The position numbers were made by a program, and so were the translations under genes. This document shows positions 5,236 through 11,933 of a stretch of DNA of 11,933 nucleotides, one piece after another (positions within the stretch are counted from its first letter, which is position 1; every line of letters starts with the position of its first letter). Source of the DNA: JAKAXG01 sp035702985 (lineage in GTDB: Bacteria; Actinomycetota; Acidimicrobiia; Acidimicrobiales; Palsa-688); contig DASSZD010000139.1 in assembly GCA_035702985.1 (NCBI GenBank), forward strand, positions 1 through 11,933, given 5' to 3'. The notes under the pieces are model-generated. The model worked only from the letters and a program-made list of their open reading frames with translations. It ran no database searches and was not told the DNA's origin.

Positions 5236-5703
5236 TTATCCGGCGTGCACCACGTCCCGGCTGCGGGGGGCGATGCGGGTGGCCAGGATCAGCGACGTGG
5301 TGGACCGGGTGATGCCGGGCAGGTCCACGATGCGGCTGATCAGGTGGCCCAGGTGGTCGTTGTCGCGGGCCACCACCCGGCACAGGAGGTCCGCCGATCC
5401 GGTGGTCATGTAGGCCTCGACCACCTCCGGGATGGCGGCCAGCTGCTCGTCCACCGCCGGCCCCCGGCCCTGGGCGATCTCCAGGGTGACGAAGGCGGAC
5501 ACCCCGTAGCCGAGGCGGCGCAGGTCCAGTTCCGGCCCGAACCCGGTGATCACCCCCTCCCGGGTCAGCCGGTCCAGATGGGCCTGGGCGGTGTTGCGGG
5601 CCACTCCCACCTCGCGGGCGATCTGCAGCATCCCGGATCTGGGAAAAAGGGCGAGCGCGGCGATCAGGCGCTCATCTATGGCGTCAAGCGTGAACGGCTG
5701 CAC
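5236..5703 (-). CDS. Lrp/AsnC-family regulator of the Phe/Tyr catabolic cluster
   Basis: The 155-residue protein has a winged helix-turn-helix at about 5-55 (LDAIDERLIAALALFPRSG, then VGVARNTAQAHLDRLTREG) and a RAM/ACT-like effector domain at about 65-145 (AFVTLEIAQGR..., AYMTTGSADLLCRVVARD, GITRSTTSLIL). This is the normal Lrp/AsnC layout. Such proteins form dimers and octamers and respond to amino acids. Its place, divergent from the HPPD operon and just upstream of Phe hydroxylase, suggests phenylalanine, tyrosine or a product as effector. That is an inference. The start is GTG at 5703. No Shine-Dalgarno is present, and a TATGCT box ends 9 nt upstream, so the message may be leaderless. The putative operator covers its own promoter, so autoregulation is expected. 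Confidence 0.93.
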   Translation of the reverse strand: MQPFTLDAIDERLIAALALFPRSGMLQIAREVGVARNTAQAHLDRLTREGVITGFGPELDLRRLGYGVSAFVTLEIAQGRGPAVDEQLAAIPEVVEAYMTTGSADLLCRVVARDNDHLGHLISRIVDLPGITRSTTSLILATRIAPRSRDVVHAG

Positions 5704-5705
5704 GG

Positions 5706-5747
5706 TCTGCTCAGCATATCGAGTAGCAGCTGATCAATCTGCTCAGG
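5706..5747. promoter_or_regulatory. Putative Lrp/AsnC operator with phased half-sites
   Basis: TCTGCTCAG occurs twice, at 5706-5714 and 5738-5746, exactly 32 bp apart (about three helical turns). An inverted AGCAG sits between them at 5725-5729, giving alternating CTGCT, AGCAG, CTGCT. The 15-mer at 5727-5741 (CAGCTGATCAATCTG) agrees with the known E. coli Lrp consensus YAGHAWATTWTDCTR at 11 of 15 positions. The array lies between the divergent regulator and HPPD genes, upstream of the HPPD -35 and over the regulator's own promoter. Confidence 0.5.
5713..5718 (-). promoter_or_regulatory. Possible -10 element of the Lrp/AsnC gene
   Basis: TATGCT on the minus strand fits TANNNT and ends 9 nt before the GTG at 5703. 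This would give a nearly leaderless transcript. It overlaps the putative operator half-site. Confidence 0.3.
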
Positions 5748-5761
5748 TTCCGCGGGATGTG

Positions 5762-5790
5762 TTGACCAAAGTCGGCGCCCGGCGTACCTG
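5762..5790 (+). promoter_or_regulatory. Promoter of the HPPD-FAH-HGD operon, probably leaderless
   Basis: TTGACC (5762-5767) is a 5/6 match to the -35 box. After 17 bp comes TACCTG (5785-5790), a weaker -10. The start codon ATG at 5797 lies where transcription would begin, and no Shine-Dalgarno precedes it. Both facts point to a leaderless mRNA. The operator array ends about 15 bp upstream of the -35. Confidence 0.5.
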
Positions 5791-5796
5791 TATGGC

Positions 5797-6918
5797 ATGA
5801 CCGACACCGCTCTCGCCCGTCCCGCCAGCAGCGTCGCCGAGCAGATTCTCGGCTGGGATCACCTGGAGTGGTGGGTGGGCAACGCCCGGGCGGTGGCCGC
5901 CTGGATGATGTCCGGCTTCGGCTTCGAGGTGACCGCCTACGCCGGCCCCGAGACCGGCGTCACCGACCGGGTGTCGTACGTGCTCGGCCAGGGCGACGTC
6001 CGCTTCGTGGTCACCGGCGGCCTGGACCCCGACGGCGAGATCGCCGAGCACGTGCGCCGCCACGGCGACGGGGTCCGCAACCTGGCCTGGCGGGTCGGCG
6101 ACGCGGCCGCCGCGGCGGAGACGGCCGCCGGCCGGGGGGCGAAGGTGGTGGCCGACCCGGCCCGCCTGGCCGGGGAGTCCGGTTCGGTCACGACCGCGGC
6201 CATCGCCACCTACGGCCAGACCCGGCACCTCTTCGTGGACCGCAGCGACTGGCACGGCGGCTGGGGCCCCGGGTTCAGCGACAGCCGCCTGCACCCGCCG
6301 GTCGGCCCGGCGGTGGGCCTGGCCTCCATCGACCATGTGGTCGGCAACGTCGAGCTGGGCCGCCTGGACGAGTGGGTCGGTTGGTACGAGGAGGTGCTGG
6401 GCTTCCGCCAGATGCGCCACTTCGACGCCGAGCAGATCTCCACCCAGTACTCGGCGCTGCGCTCCACCGTGGTGCACAACGGCGCCGGGGTGGTCATGCC
6501 CATCAACGAGCCGGCGCCCGGGCTCAAGAAGAGCCAGATCGAGGAGTACATCGACGCCTACCGGGGTCCCGGCGTGCAGCACATCGCCCTGGCCACCCCC
6601 GACATCCTGCCGGCCGTGGCGGCCATGAAGCAGCGGGGGGTCTGGTTCCTGGACATGCCCGACACCTACTACGAGGACGCCCGCCAGCGGGTGACCGGCT
6701 TCGACCTGCCCTGGGAGGACCTGCAGGCGCTCGGGATCGAGGTGGACGTGGACTCGGGCGGGTACCTGCTCCAGGTGTTCACCGAGACGGTCACCGACCG
6801 GCCTACGGTGTTCATCGAGATAATCCAGCGGGAGGGGGCCAACGGTTTCGGTGAGGGGAACTTCAAGGCGCTGTTCGAGGCCATCGAGCGCGAGCAGGCC
6901 CGGCGCGGCAACCTCTGA
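5797..6918 (+). CDS. hppD: 4-hydroxyphenylpyruvate dioxygenase
   Basis: This Fe(II) enzyme turns 4-hydroxyphenylpyruvate, O2 and rearrangement into homogentisate plus CO2. It has 373 residues in two glyoxalase-like halves (about 18-150 and 175-345), the usual bacterial length. The iron ligands are His180 in ASIDHVVGNV, His262 in GVQHIALAT and Glu341 in FIEIIQR. The C-terminal helix GFGEGNFKALFEAIEREQ is the lid that shapes the HPPD active site. Hydroxymandelate synthase uses the same fold, but this tail and the flanking FAH and HGD genes support HPPD. It is the first gene of a three-gene operon. The FAH gene begins 2 nt after its stop, and the Lrp/AsnC gene is divergent. The Tyr aminotransferase needed to supply its substrate is elsewhere. 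Confidence 0.96.
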   Translation: MTDTALARPASSVAEQILGWDHLEWWVGNARAVAAWMMSGFGFEVTAYAGPETGVTDRVSYVLGQGDVRFVVTGGLDPDGEIAEHVRRHGDGVRNLAWRVGDAAAAAETAAGRGAKVVADPARLAGESGSVTTAAIATYGQTRHLFVDRSDWHGGWGPGFSDSRLHPPVGPAVGLASIDHVVGNVELGRLDEWVGWYEEVLGFRQMRHFDAEQISTQYSALRSTVVHNGAGVVMPINEPAPGLKKSQIEEYIDAYRGPGVQHIALATPDILPAVAAMKQRGVWFLDMPDTYYEDARQRVTGFDLPWEDLQALGIEVDVDSGGYLLQVFTETVTDRPTVFIEIIQREGANGFGEGNFKALFEAIEREQARRGNL

Positions 6919-6920
6919 GC

Positions 6921-8036
6921 GTGTCCGGGTTCGGGCCTGACGCCCTCCCCTACGGCGTCGACGACGGCGGCCACACGGTCGTGGCCTGGGGTGACGAGGT
7001 GGTGGACCTGACCCGCCTGACCGGCTTGGACGTGGACCCGGAGGTCTTCTCCGCCGGGTCCCTGCGGCCGTTCATGGAGCTGGGCGCCGACGCCTGGGCG
7101 GCGACCCGCCGGCAGCTGATGGACCTGGTCCCGGCCGCTCCCCCCGACGCCCGCCGGCCCCGGTCGGCGGTGCGCCTGGTGCTGCCGTGGGAGGTGGGCG
7201 ACTACGCCGACTTCTACGCGTCGCGCCAGCACGTCACCAACATGGGCCGCATGCTGCGGCCCGGGGAGGACCCGCTGCCGCCGGCCTGGCTGCACCTGCC
7301 CATCGGCTACCACGGCCGGAGCGGCACGGTGATAGTGAGCGGCGAGCCGGTGTACCGGCCGTCGGGCCTGATCCCCGGCGACCCGCAGCCCCGCTACGCC
7401 CCGACCGGGCGCCTCGATGTCGAGGTGGAGTTGGGATTCGTGGTGGGGGCCCCGGTGGCCCGGGGCCAGGTCATCGGGGCGGCCGACGCCGAGCGGCACA
7501 TCTTCGGGGTGGTGCTGGTCAACGACTGGAGCGCCCGGGACATCCAGGCGTTCGAGTACCGGCCGCTGGGCCCGTTCCTCGGCAAGTCCTTCGCCACCTC
7601 GGTGTCGCCGTGGGTGCTGCCCCTGGCCGCCCTGGACCCGTGGCGGGTGGACGGCCCGGTGCAGGACCCCGAACCGGCCCCGTACCTCAAGACGGCCGAA
7701 CCCCGGAACTTCGACATACGGCTGCGCCTGTCGGTCAACGGGGCGGCCCTGTCCACCACCACGTCGGCCGGCCTGTACTGGTCGGCCTCCCAGCAGCTGG
7801 CCCACCTCACCGCCAACGGCGCCGGTGTACGGGTCGGCGACCTGTTCGCCACCGGGACCATCTCGGGGGATCAGCCCCGCACCGAGGGGTCGCTGATGGA
7901 GCTGGGCGGGGGCAGCATGTGGCTGGCCGACGGGGATGTGGTGACCATCGAGGGCTGGTGCGGCGATCCCGGCGGGGACCGGTGGATCTCCCTCGGGGAG
8001 CTGAGCGCGGAGGTACGACCTTGTCCTTCTACGTGA
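6921..8036 (+). CDS. fahA: Fumarylacetoacetase
   Basis: This enzyme hydrolyses fumarylacetoacetate to fumarate and acetoacetate, the last step of the homogentisate pathway. It has 371 residues and the full-length type-I FAH layout: an N-terminal domain beginning with GFGPDALPYGV, then the catalytic domain. By alignment with the mammalian enzyme, the metal ligands are Asp97, Glu168, Glu170 and Asp202, the catalytic His is His104 in DFYASRQHVTNMG, and Lys222 lies in PFLGKSF. The spacings between these residues match the mammalian enzyme exactly (7, 2, 34 and 20). LPIGYHGRSGTV is also diagnostic. The GTG start lies 2 nt after the HPPD stop and has no obvious ribosome binding site, so translation is probably coupled. 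Its 3' end overlaps the HGD start by 16 nt. Confidence 0.96.
   Translation: MSGFGPDALPYGVDDGGHTVVAWGDEVVDLTRLTGLDVDPEVFSAGSLRPFMELGADAWAATRRQLMDLVPAAPPDARRPRSAVRLVLPWEVGDYADFYASRQHVTNMGRMLRPGEDPLPPAWLHLPIGYHGRSGTVIVSGEPVYRPSGLIPGDPQPRYAPTGRLDVEVELGFVVGAPVARGQVIGAADAERHIFGVVLVNDWSARDIQAFEYRPLGPFLGKSFATSVSPWVLPLAALDPWRVDGPVQDPEPAPYLKTAEPRNFDIRLRLSVNGAALSTTTSAGLYWSASQQLAHLTANGAGVRVGDLFATGTISGDQPRTEGSLMELGGGSMWLADGDVVTIEGWCGDPGGDRWISLGELSAEVRPCPST
8009..8013 (+). promoter_or_regulatory. Ribosome binding site fixing the TTG start of HGD
   Basis: GGAGG inside the end of the FAH gene lies 7 nt before the TTG at 8021. It supports that start over the GTG at 8033 and over the long open frame upstream. 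Confidence 0.65.
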
Positions 8037-9181
8037 CCCGGGGCGACGTGCCCCGCAAGCGCCACACCTGGCACCGCGACGCCGCCGGCCACCGCCTGGC
8101 CGAGGAGCTGATGGGCGAGGAGGGGTTCCGGGGGGCGTCGTCGCTGCTGTACCACCGCCGCTCCCCCAGCGCCATCACCGGCGTGGAGCCGGCCCGGGTG
8201 GAGCGGTCGGCGCTGGTCCCCAACGACCCGCTGCTGCCCTGGCACATCCGGCCGGCCGGGCCGGCCGCCCCGGCGGATCTGGTGACCGGCCGGCAGGTCC
8301 TGCTCGGCAACCGGGACGTGACCATCTGCCGGGCCTGGGCGTCGGCCACCAGCGAGCTCTACCGCAACGCCGCCGGCGACGAGCTGGTGTACGTGCAGTC
8401 GGGCCACGCCGTGCTGGAGTCGGTGTTCGGGACCCTGGCCGTGGGCACCGGTGACTACGTGGTGATCCCGGCGTCCACCACCCACCGCTGGGTGGTGGAG
8501 GACGGGACGGTGGTTGACGCGCTGGTGCTGGAGGCGGCCGGGCACGTCTCCATCCCGGCCCGCTACCTGACCGAGCGGGGCCAGCTGCGCGAGGGCGCCC
8601 CTTTTTCCGAGAGGGACCTGCGACCGCCCGTCGACCTGGTCGACCCCGGCGACACCGGACCGGTCCCGGTGCTGGTGCGCTCCCGCCAGGGCTGGGCCCG
8701 CCACTGCCACGCCTCCCACCCCTTCGACGTGGTCGGCTGGGACGGCTACCTGTACCCGTTCGCCTTCTCCATCCGGGACTTCGAGCCCATCACCGGCCGC
8801 ATCCACCAGCCCCCGCCGGTGCACCAGACCTTCGCCGGGCCCGGCTTCGTGGTGTGCAGCTTCGTGCCCCGCCCGTTCGACTTCGACCCCGAAGCCGTCA
8901 AGGTCCCCTACCACCACGCCAACGTGGACTCCGACGAGGTGCTGTTCTACTCCGACGGTGACTTCATGAGCCGGCGGGGGGCCGGCATCGGAGCCGGATC
9001 GATCACCCTGCACCCGGCCGGCTTCGTGCACGGGCCCCAGCCCGGCAGCGTGGAGGCCTCGGTGGGCGCCGAGCGCACCGAGGAGACGGCGGTCATGGTC
9101 GACACCTTCGCCCCGCTGGACATAAGCGAGGCGGCCCGGACCGGATCCGACCCGGACTACCCCTGGAGCTGGGCCCGCTAG
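8021..9181 (+). CDS. hmgA: Homogentisate 1,2-dioxygenase
   Basis: This iron(II) ring-cleaving dioxygenase converts homogentisate to maleylacetoacetate. It has 386 residues, the shorter bacterial form (animal and Pseudomonas enzymes have about 430-445). The N-terminus SFYVTRGDVPRKRHTWHR matches the family start MxxYxxxGxVPxKRH, which supports the TTG start at 8021. The iron site is in the C-terminal cupin: YHHANVDSDEV with His298/299 and Glu306, then HPAGFVHGPQPG with His331 and His337, the equivalents of human His365 and His371. A first cupin half spans about 105-200 (ELVYVQSGHAVLES...VIPASTTHRWV). The same frame is open back to 7187 inside FAH, but that part is Arg/Gly/Pro-rich noise. It overlaps FAH by 16 nt and is the last gene of the operon, convergent with the GGDEF-EAL gene (18-nt gap with no intrinsic terminator seen). 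Confidence 0.94.
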   Translation: MSFYVTRGDVPRKRHTWHRDAAGHRLAEELMGEEGFRGASSLLYHRRSPSAITGVEPARVERSALVPNDPLLPWHIRPAGPAAPADLVTGRQVLLGNRDVTICRAWASATSELYRNAAGDELVYVQSGHAVLESVFGTLAVGTGDYVVIPASTTHRWVVEDGTVVDALVLEAAGHVSIPARYLTERGQLREGAPFSERDLRPPVDLVDPGDTGPVPVLVRSRQGWARHCHASHPFDVVGWDGYLYPFAFSIRDFEPITGRIHQPPPVHQTFAGPGFVVCSFVPRPFDFDPEAVKVPYHHANVDSDEVLFYSDGDFMSRRGAGIGAGSITLHPAGFVHGPQPGSVEASVGAERTEETAVMVDTFAPLDISEAARTGSDPDYPWSWAR

Positions 9182-9199
9182 TCGTCGCCCCGAACCGGG

Positions 9200-11929
9200 C
9201 TACAGGGCCCGCAGGCCGGCCCGGCGGACGACCTGCTGCGCCGGGCCGGGCCGGAAGTGCCGGTCGATCAGCTCGTCGAACTCGGTCACCGGCAGCGGCG
9301 GGGAGAACAGGAACCCCTGACCCACCTGGCAGCCCAGCTTCTTCAGCCCCTGGAGTTGCTCCTTGGTCTCCACGCCCTCGGCCACCGCGGTGATGCCCAG
9401 GGCGCCGGCCAGGTCCACCACGGCCTTGACGATGGCCGAGTCCACCGGGTCGTGGGCCAGGTTGCTCACGAACATCCGGTCGACCTTGACCTCGTGCACC
9501 GGGAAGTTCTTGACGTAGCCCAGCGACGAGTGGCCGGTGCCGAAGTCGTCGATGGCCAGCTTCACGCCCAGCCGGTTCAGCTTCTTCATGATCTCGGTGG
9601 CGCCGCCCAGGTCGTCCATGACCATGGTCTCGGTGATCTCGATCTTGAGCAGGTCCGACGGCAGGCCGGCCCGGTCCAGGGCGGTGGCCACGTCGGCCAG
9701 CAGGTTGCTCTGCTGGAACTGGCGGGGTGACAGGTTCACCGAGATGGGCAGGTTGACTCCGAGCCGGCGCCGCACCGCCTGGATCTCCTGGCACGCCTGG
9801 CGCAGGACCAGGTTGCCGATGGGCAGGATGAGCCCGGTCTCCTCGGCCATGGTCACGAAGCGCTCCGGCCCGATGAGGCCCTCGGTCGGGTGGTGCCAGC
9901 GGACCAGGCCCTCCGCCCCGACGATCTGCTGATCGGCCAGCGACACCAGCGGCTGGTAGTACAGCTCCAGCTCGCCCCGGTCGATGGCCTTGCGCAGGGC
10001 CGCCTCCAGGTCGATCCGCTCCGACGAGCGGGTGCCCATCAGTTCCCGGTCGAACAGCTGGTAGCTGCCGCCCCGCTCCTTGGCCTTGTACATGGCCACG
10101 TCGGCGTTGCGCAGGGCGTCGTCGGCGCTCTGGCCCGGCTCGGTGAGGGCTATGCCCACCGACAGGCTGGCCACGATCTCGTAGCCGTCGTCGAGGACCA
10201 GCGGCTCCTCCACCGCGGCGCAGATCCGCCGGGCCACCGCGCCGGCCTCGTCGGGATCGTTGACGCCCTCCACCAGCACCACGAACTCGTCGCCGCCGAA
10301 GCGGGCCACCAGTGCTGCCGGGCCCAGCGCCTGGCGCAGCCTGGCCCCCACCGCCACCAGGAGGGCGTCGCCGGTCACGTGGCCCAGGCTGTCGTTGATG
10401 GCCTTGAAGCGGTCCACGTCGACGAACACCAGGGCGTGGGCCGCGCCACCGCCGCTGGAGCGGACGATGGCCGACTCCAGGCGCTCCACCAGCAGCCGCC
10501 GGTTGGCCAGCCCGGTCAGGCTGTCGTAGAGCGCCTGGCGGGTCATGGTGGCCTCGAGCTTCTTGCGTTCGGTGATGTCCCGGAAGGCGATGACGGCGCC
10601 CACCACCTCGCCGTTCTGGCGCATGGCCGAGGCGGTGTATGCGACCTGCACGGGCAGGCCGTCGCGTCCCTCGAAGAAGGTCTCCTCCTCCCGGGAGATC
10701 CCTCCCGACTCCATGACCGCCCGGGCCGGGCGGAGCAGGAAGTCCGGGGCCCGCACCGGCCCCCCGCCCACGGGCTCGTTCATGGCGACGCTCCTGGCCG
10801 GGAGCTGGATCAGATCGGCGGCGGCCGGGTTGACGAAGGTGAGGTCGCCGTCGGAGTCGACCGCGCACACCCCCTCGGCGATGTTCAAGGTGATGGAGGC
10901 CAGGCGGCTGCGTTCGTAGCGGACCTGGCTGTACAGCTCGGCGTTGGTGAGCGCCCCCTTGGCGATGGCGGCGATGGCGTCGAGGAGCATCCGGTCCGCC
11001 TCGTCGAACGGCTCCTCCCGCCGCCGGCCCGACGCCACCAGCCAGTGCTGGCGGCCGGCGATCTCTATGGGGGCGGCCACCTGCGCGGCCTGCGGCGCCC
11101 CGGTGGTCAGCTCCGCCTCGGGGCAGCGCAGCTGCACGCGTACGGCGTCCAGGACGGTGTCGAGCACCGTTTCGCGTTGCAGCCCCCGGTTGGCGTCGAG
11201 GGTCAGGTTGAACAGCCCCTGCATGCGGGCCCGGTCGTGCTGGGCCTTGAACTGGCCGGTGATCAGGATCCGCAGCACGATCAGCACGGGCACGACCAGG
11301 GCCACCGCCCAGCGGTCAGCCTGGATATCGATGGTGAGCAGGAGGCCCACCAGGGTGCCGGCCGTGGAGAGCACCGCCTGCGGCAGCAGGTCCTTGGTGC
11401 ACTCCTGCCACGGCACGTCCAGTGAGACCAGCACCGCCGACACCATCGACGTGGTCACGATGAAGTAGACGGCGGCGCCGGTGGCGGCACCGATGAGGGC
11501 CGATCCGCCGATGTGCGCCGCCGGTGAGGAGATGGTCCGGCTCACCGTGGCGGCCAGGCTCACCGAGAGGAGGACCTCTCCGAGATTGAACGCGGACTTG
11601 AACAGGGCCCGGCGCTTGACCGCCTGGGCCATGACGACGGCGACGGCGAAGACGGAGACGGTCACCCGGGCCGGGGTGAGCAGCGCCAGGACCACGAAGA
11701 ATCCCTCGTCGAACTGGAACGCCTGGGACTGGTTGCGACGGAACAGGACCAGCGGCCACACCCAGCTGTAGAAGATCAGCCCGCACACCACTCCTGCGAC
11801 CACCCATCGCAGGGGGGTCATGTGGGTCTGGGGCTGGGGAAGTGACACCATCGCCGCCCCCAGCAGCCCGGCGGCGATGGTGGAGGCGATTATCGCCCTG
11901 GTGAACCTCGGCAGCGTCCGGAACGTCAC
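9200..11929 (-). CDS. Membrane-bound GAF-like/PAS/GGDEF/EAL cyclic-di-GMP enzyme
   Basis: This is a 909-residue multidomain signalling protein. Residues 1-230 hold about seven hydrophobic spans (for example near 13-30, 41-62, 72-98, 140-165, 178-198 and 208-226), probably a sensory membrane module. A GAF-like region follows at about 240-335. A PAS domain at about 345-465 ends in the usual DITERKKLEA. The GGDEF domain (about 470-630) has intact RFGGDEF at 543-549, so diguanylate cyclase activity is possible. The inhibitory I-site (RxxD) is replaced by GPAA. The EAL domain (about 645-890) keeps EGL at 673-675, SVNLSPRQF, EITET, DDFGTG at 794-799 and AEGVE at 850-854, so phosphodiesterase activity is also likely. 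The start used is GTG 11929, four bases from the right edge. The frame remains open to the edge, so the true start may lie outside. Confidence 0.93.
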   Translation of the reverse strand: MTFRTLPRFTRAIIASTIAAGLLGAAMVSLPQPQTHMTPLRWVVAGVVCGLIFYSWVWPLVLFRRNQSQAFQFDEGFFVVLALLTPARVTVSVFAVAVVMAQAVKRRALFKSAFNLGEVLLSVSLAATVSRTISSPAAHIGGSALIGAATGAAVYFIVTTSMVSAVLVSLDVPWQECTKDLLPQAVLSTAGTLVGLLLTIDIQADRWAVALVVPVLIVLRILITGQFKAQHDRARMQGLFNLTLDANRGLQRETVLDTVLDAVRVQLRCPEAELTTGAPQAAQVAAPIEIAGRQHWLVASGRRREEPFDEADRMLLDAIAAIAKGALTNAELYSQVRYERSRLASITLNIAEGVCAVDSDGDLTFVNPAAADLIQLPARSVAMNEPVGGGPVRAPDFLLRPARAVMESGGISREEETFFEGRDGLPVQVAYTASAMRQNGEVVGAVIAFRDITERKKLEATMTRQALYDSLTGLANRRLLVERLESAIVRSSGGGAAHALVFVDVDRFKAINDSLGHVTGDALLVAVGARLRQALGPAALVARFGGDEFVVLVEGVNDPDEAGAVARRICAAVEEPLVLDDGYEIVASLSVGIALTEPGQSADDALRNADVAMYKAKERGGSYQLFDRELMGTRSSERIDLEAALRKAIDRGELELYYQPLVSLADQQIVGAEGLVRWHHPTEGLIGPERFVTMAEETGLILPIGNLVLRQACQEIQAVRRRLGVNLPISVNLSPRQFQQSNLLADVATALDRAGLPSDLLKIEITETMVMDDLGGATEIMKKLNRLGVKLAIDDFGTGHSSLGYVKNFPVHEVKVDRMFVSNLAHDPVDSAIVKAVVDLAGALGITAVAEGVETKEQLQGLKKLGCQVGQGFLFSPPLPVTEFDELIDRHFRPGPAQQVVRRAGLRAL

Positions 11930-11933
11930 AGCG

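Noticed and set aside
5797..6918. Hydroxymandelate synthase instead of HPPD
   Set aside because: The C-terminal GFGEGNF helix and the adjoining HGD, FAH and Phe hydroxylase genes fit HPPD. No glycopeptide biosynthesis genes are present.
7187..8020. Upstream extension of the HGD frame to 664 aa
   Set aside because: It lies out of frame inside the well-supported FAH gene. The HGD family start matches the TTG at 8021, which has its own ribosome binding site.
9093..10868. 591-aa minus-strand open frame, and the 511-aa plus-strand frame at 9890-11425
   Set aside because: Both are shadow frames of the GGDEF-EAL gene, which has intact motifs across the same bases. Their own sequences are low-complexity.

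Overview
The window is very GC-rich DNA that reads as chromosomal sequence from an actinobacterium. The lineage marker is a WhiB-family Fe-S regulator, a family confined to Actinobacteria and their phages. GTG and TTG starts are frequent, and several promoters sit only a few bases upstream of the start codon, which suggests leaderless mRNAs. I suspect a deep-branching class such as Acidimicrobiia, but the sequence alone does not prove it. The extreme GC content produces many long antisense and out-of-frame open frames, which were discarded.

Layout. (1) Positions 1-1752, all on the minus strand: a well-formed promoter and ribosome binding site, an 81-residue protein of unknown function, a strong intrinsic terminator, then an AT-hook WhiB protein, a DUF523 (TudS-like) protein and a lipoprotein cut by the left edge. 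The order promoter, small ORF, terminator, AT-hook WhiB resembles the attenuated whiB7 locus. (2) Positions 1765-3162: an inositol-monophosphatase-family enzyme (minus) divergent from a 186-residue protein of unknown family (plus). (3) Positions 3178-4284: a 44-residue single-span membrane protein with a TTG start (minus), whose Shine-Dalgarno lies inside a long hairpin, and a membrane-anchored His-rich extracytoplasmic protein (plus).

(4) Positions 4312-9181: a compact divergent phenylalanine/tyrosine catabolic cluster. On the minus strand an Lrp/AsnC regulator is followed by phenylalanine 4-hydroxylase. On the plus strand are 4-hydroxyphenylpyruvate dioxygenase, fumarylacetoacetase and homogentisate 1,2-dioxygenase, nearly or actually overlapping. 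Together they take Phe to Tyr, then 4-hydroxyphenylpyruvate to homogentisate to maleylacetoacetate, and finally cleave fumarylacetoacetate to fumarate and acetoacetate. The Tyr aminotransferase and a maleylacetoacetate isomerase are not in the window. The short region between the divergent promoters carries phased CTGCT/AGCAG half-sites that look like the regulator's operator. (5) Positions 9200-11929 (minus): a large membrane-bound GGDEF-EAL cyclic-di-GMP enzyme that runs to within four bases of the right edge.

Most genes belong to well-known families. The least explained parts are the 81-aa/terminator/whiB arrangement, the tiny membrane protein with its hidden ribosome binding site, the 186-aa protein and the His-rich membrane-anchored protein.
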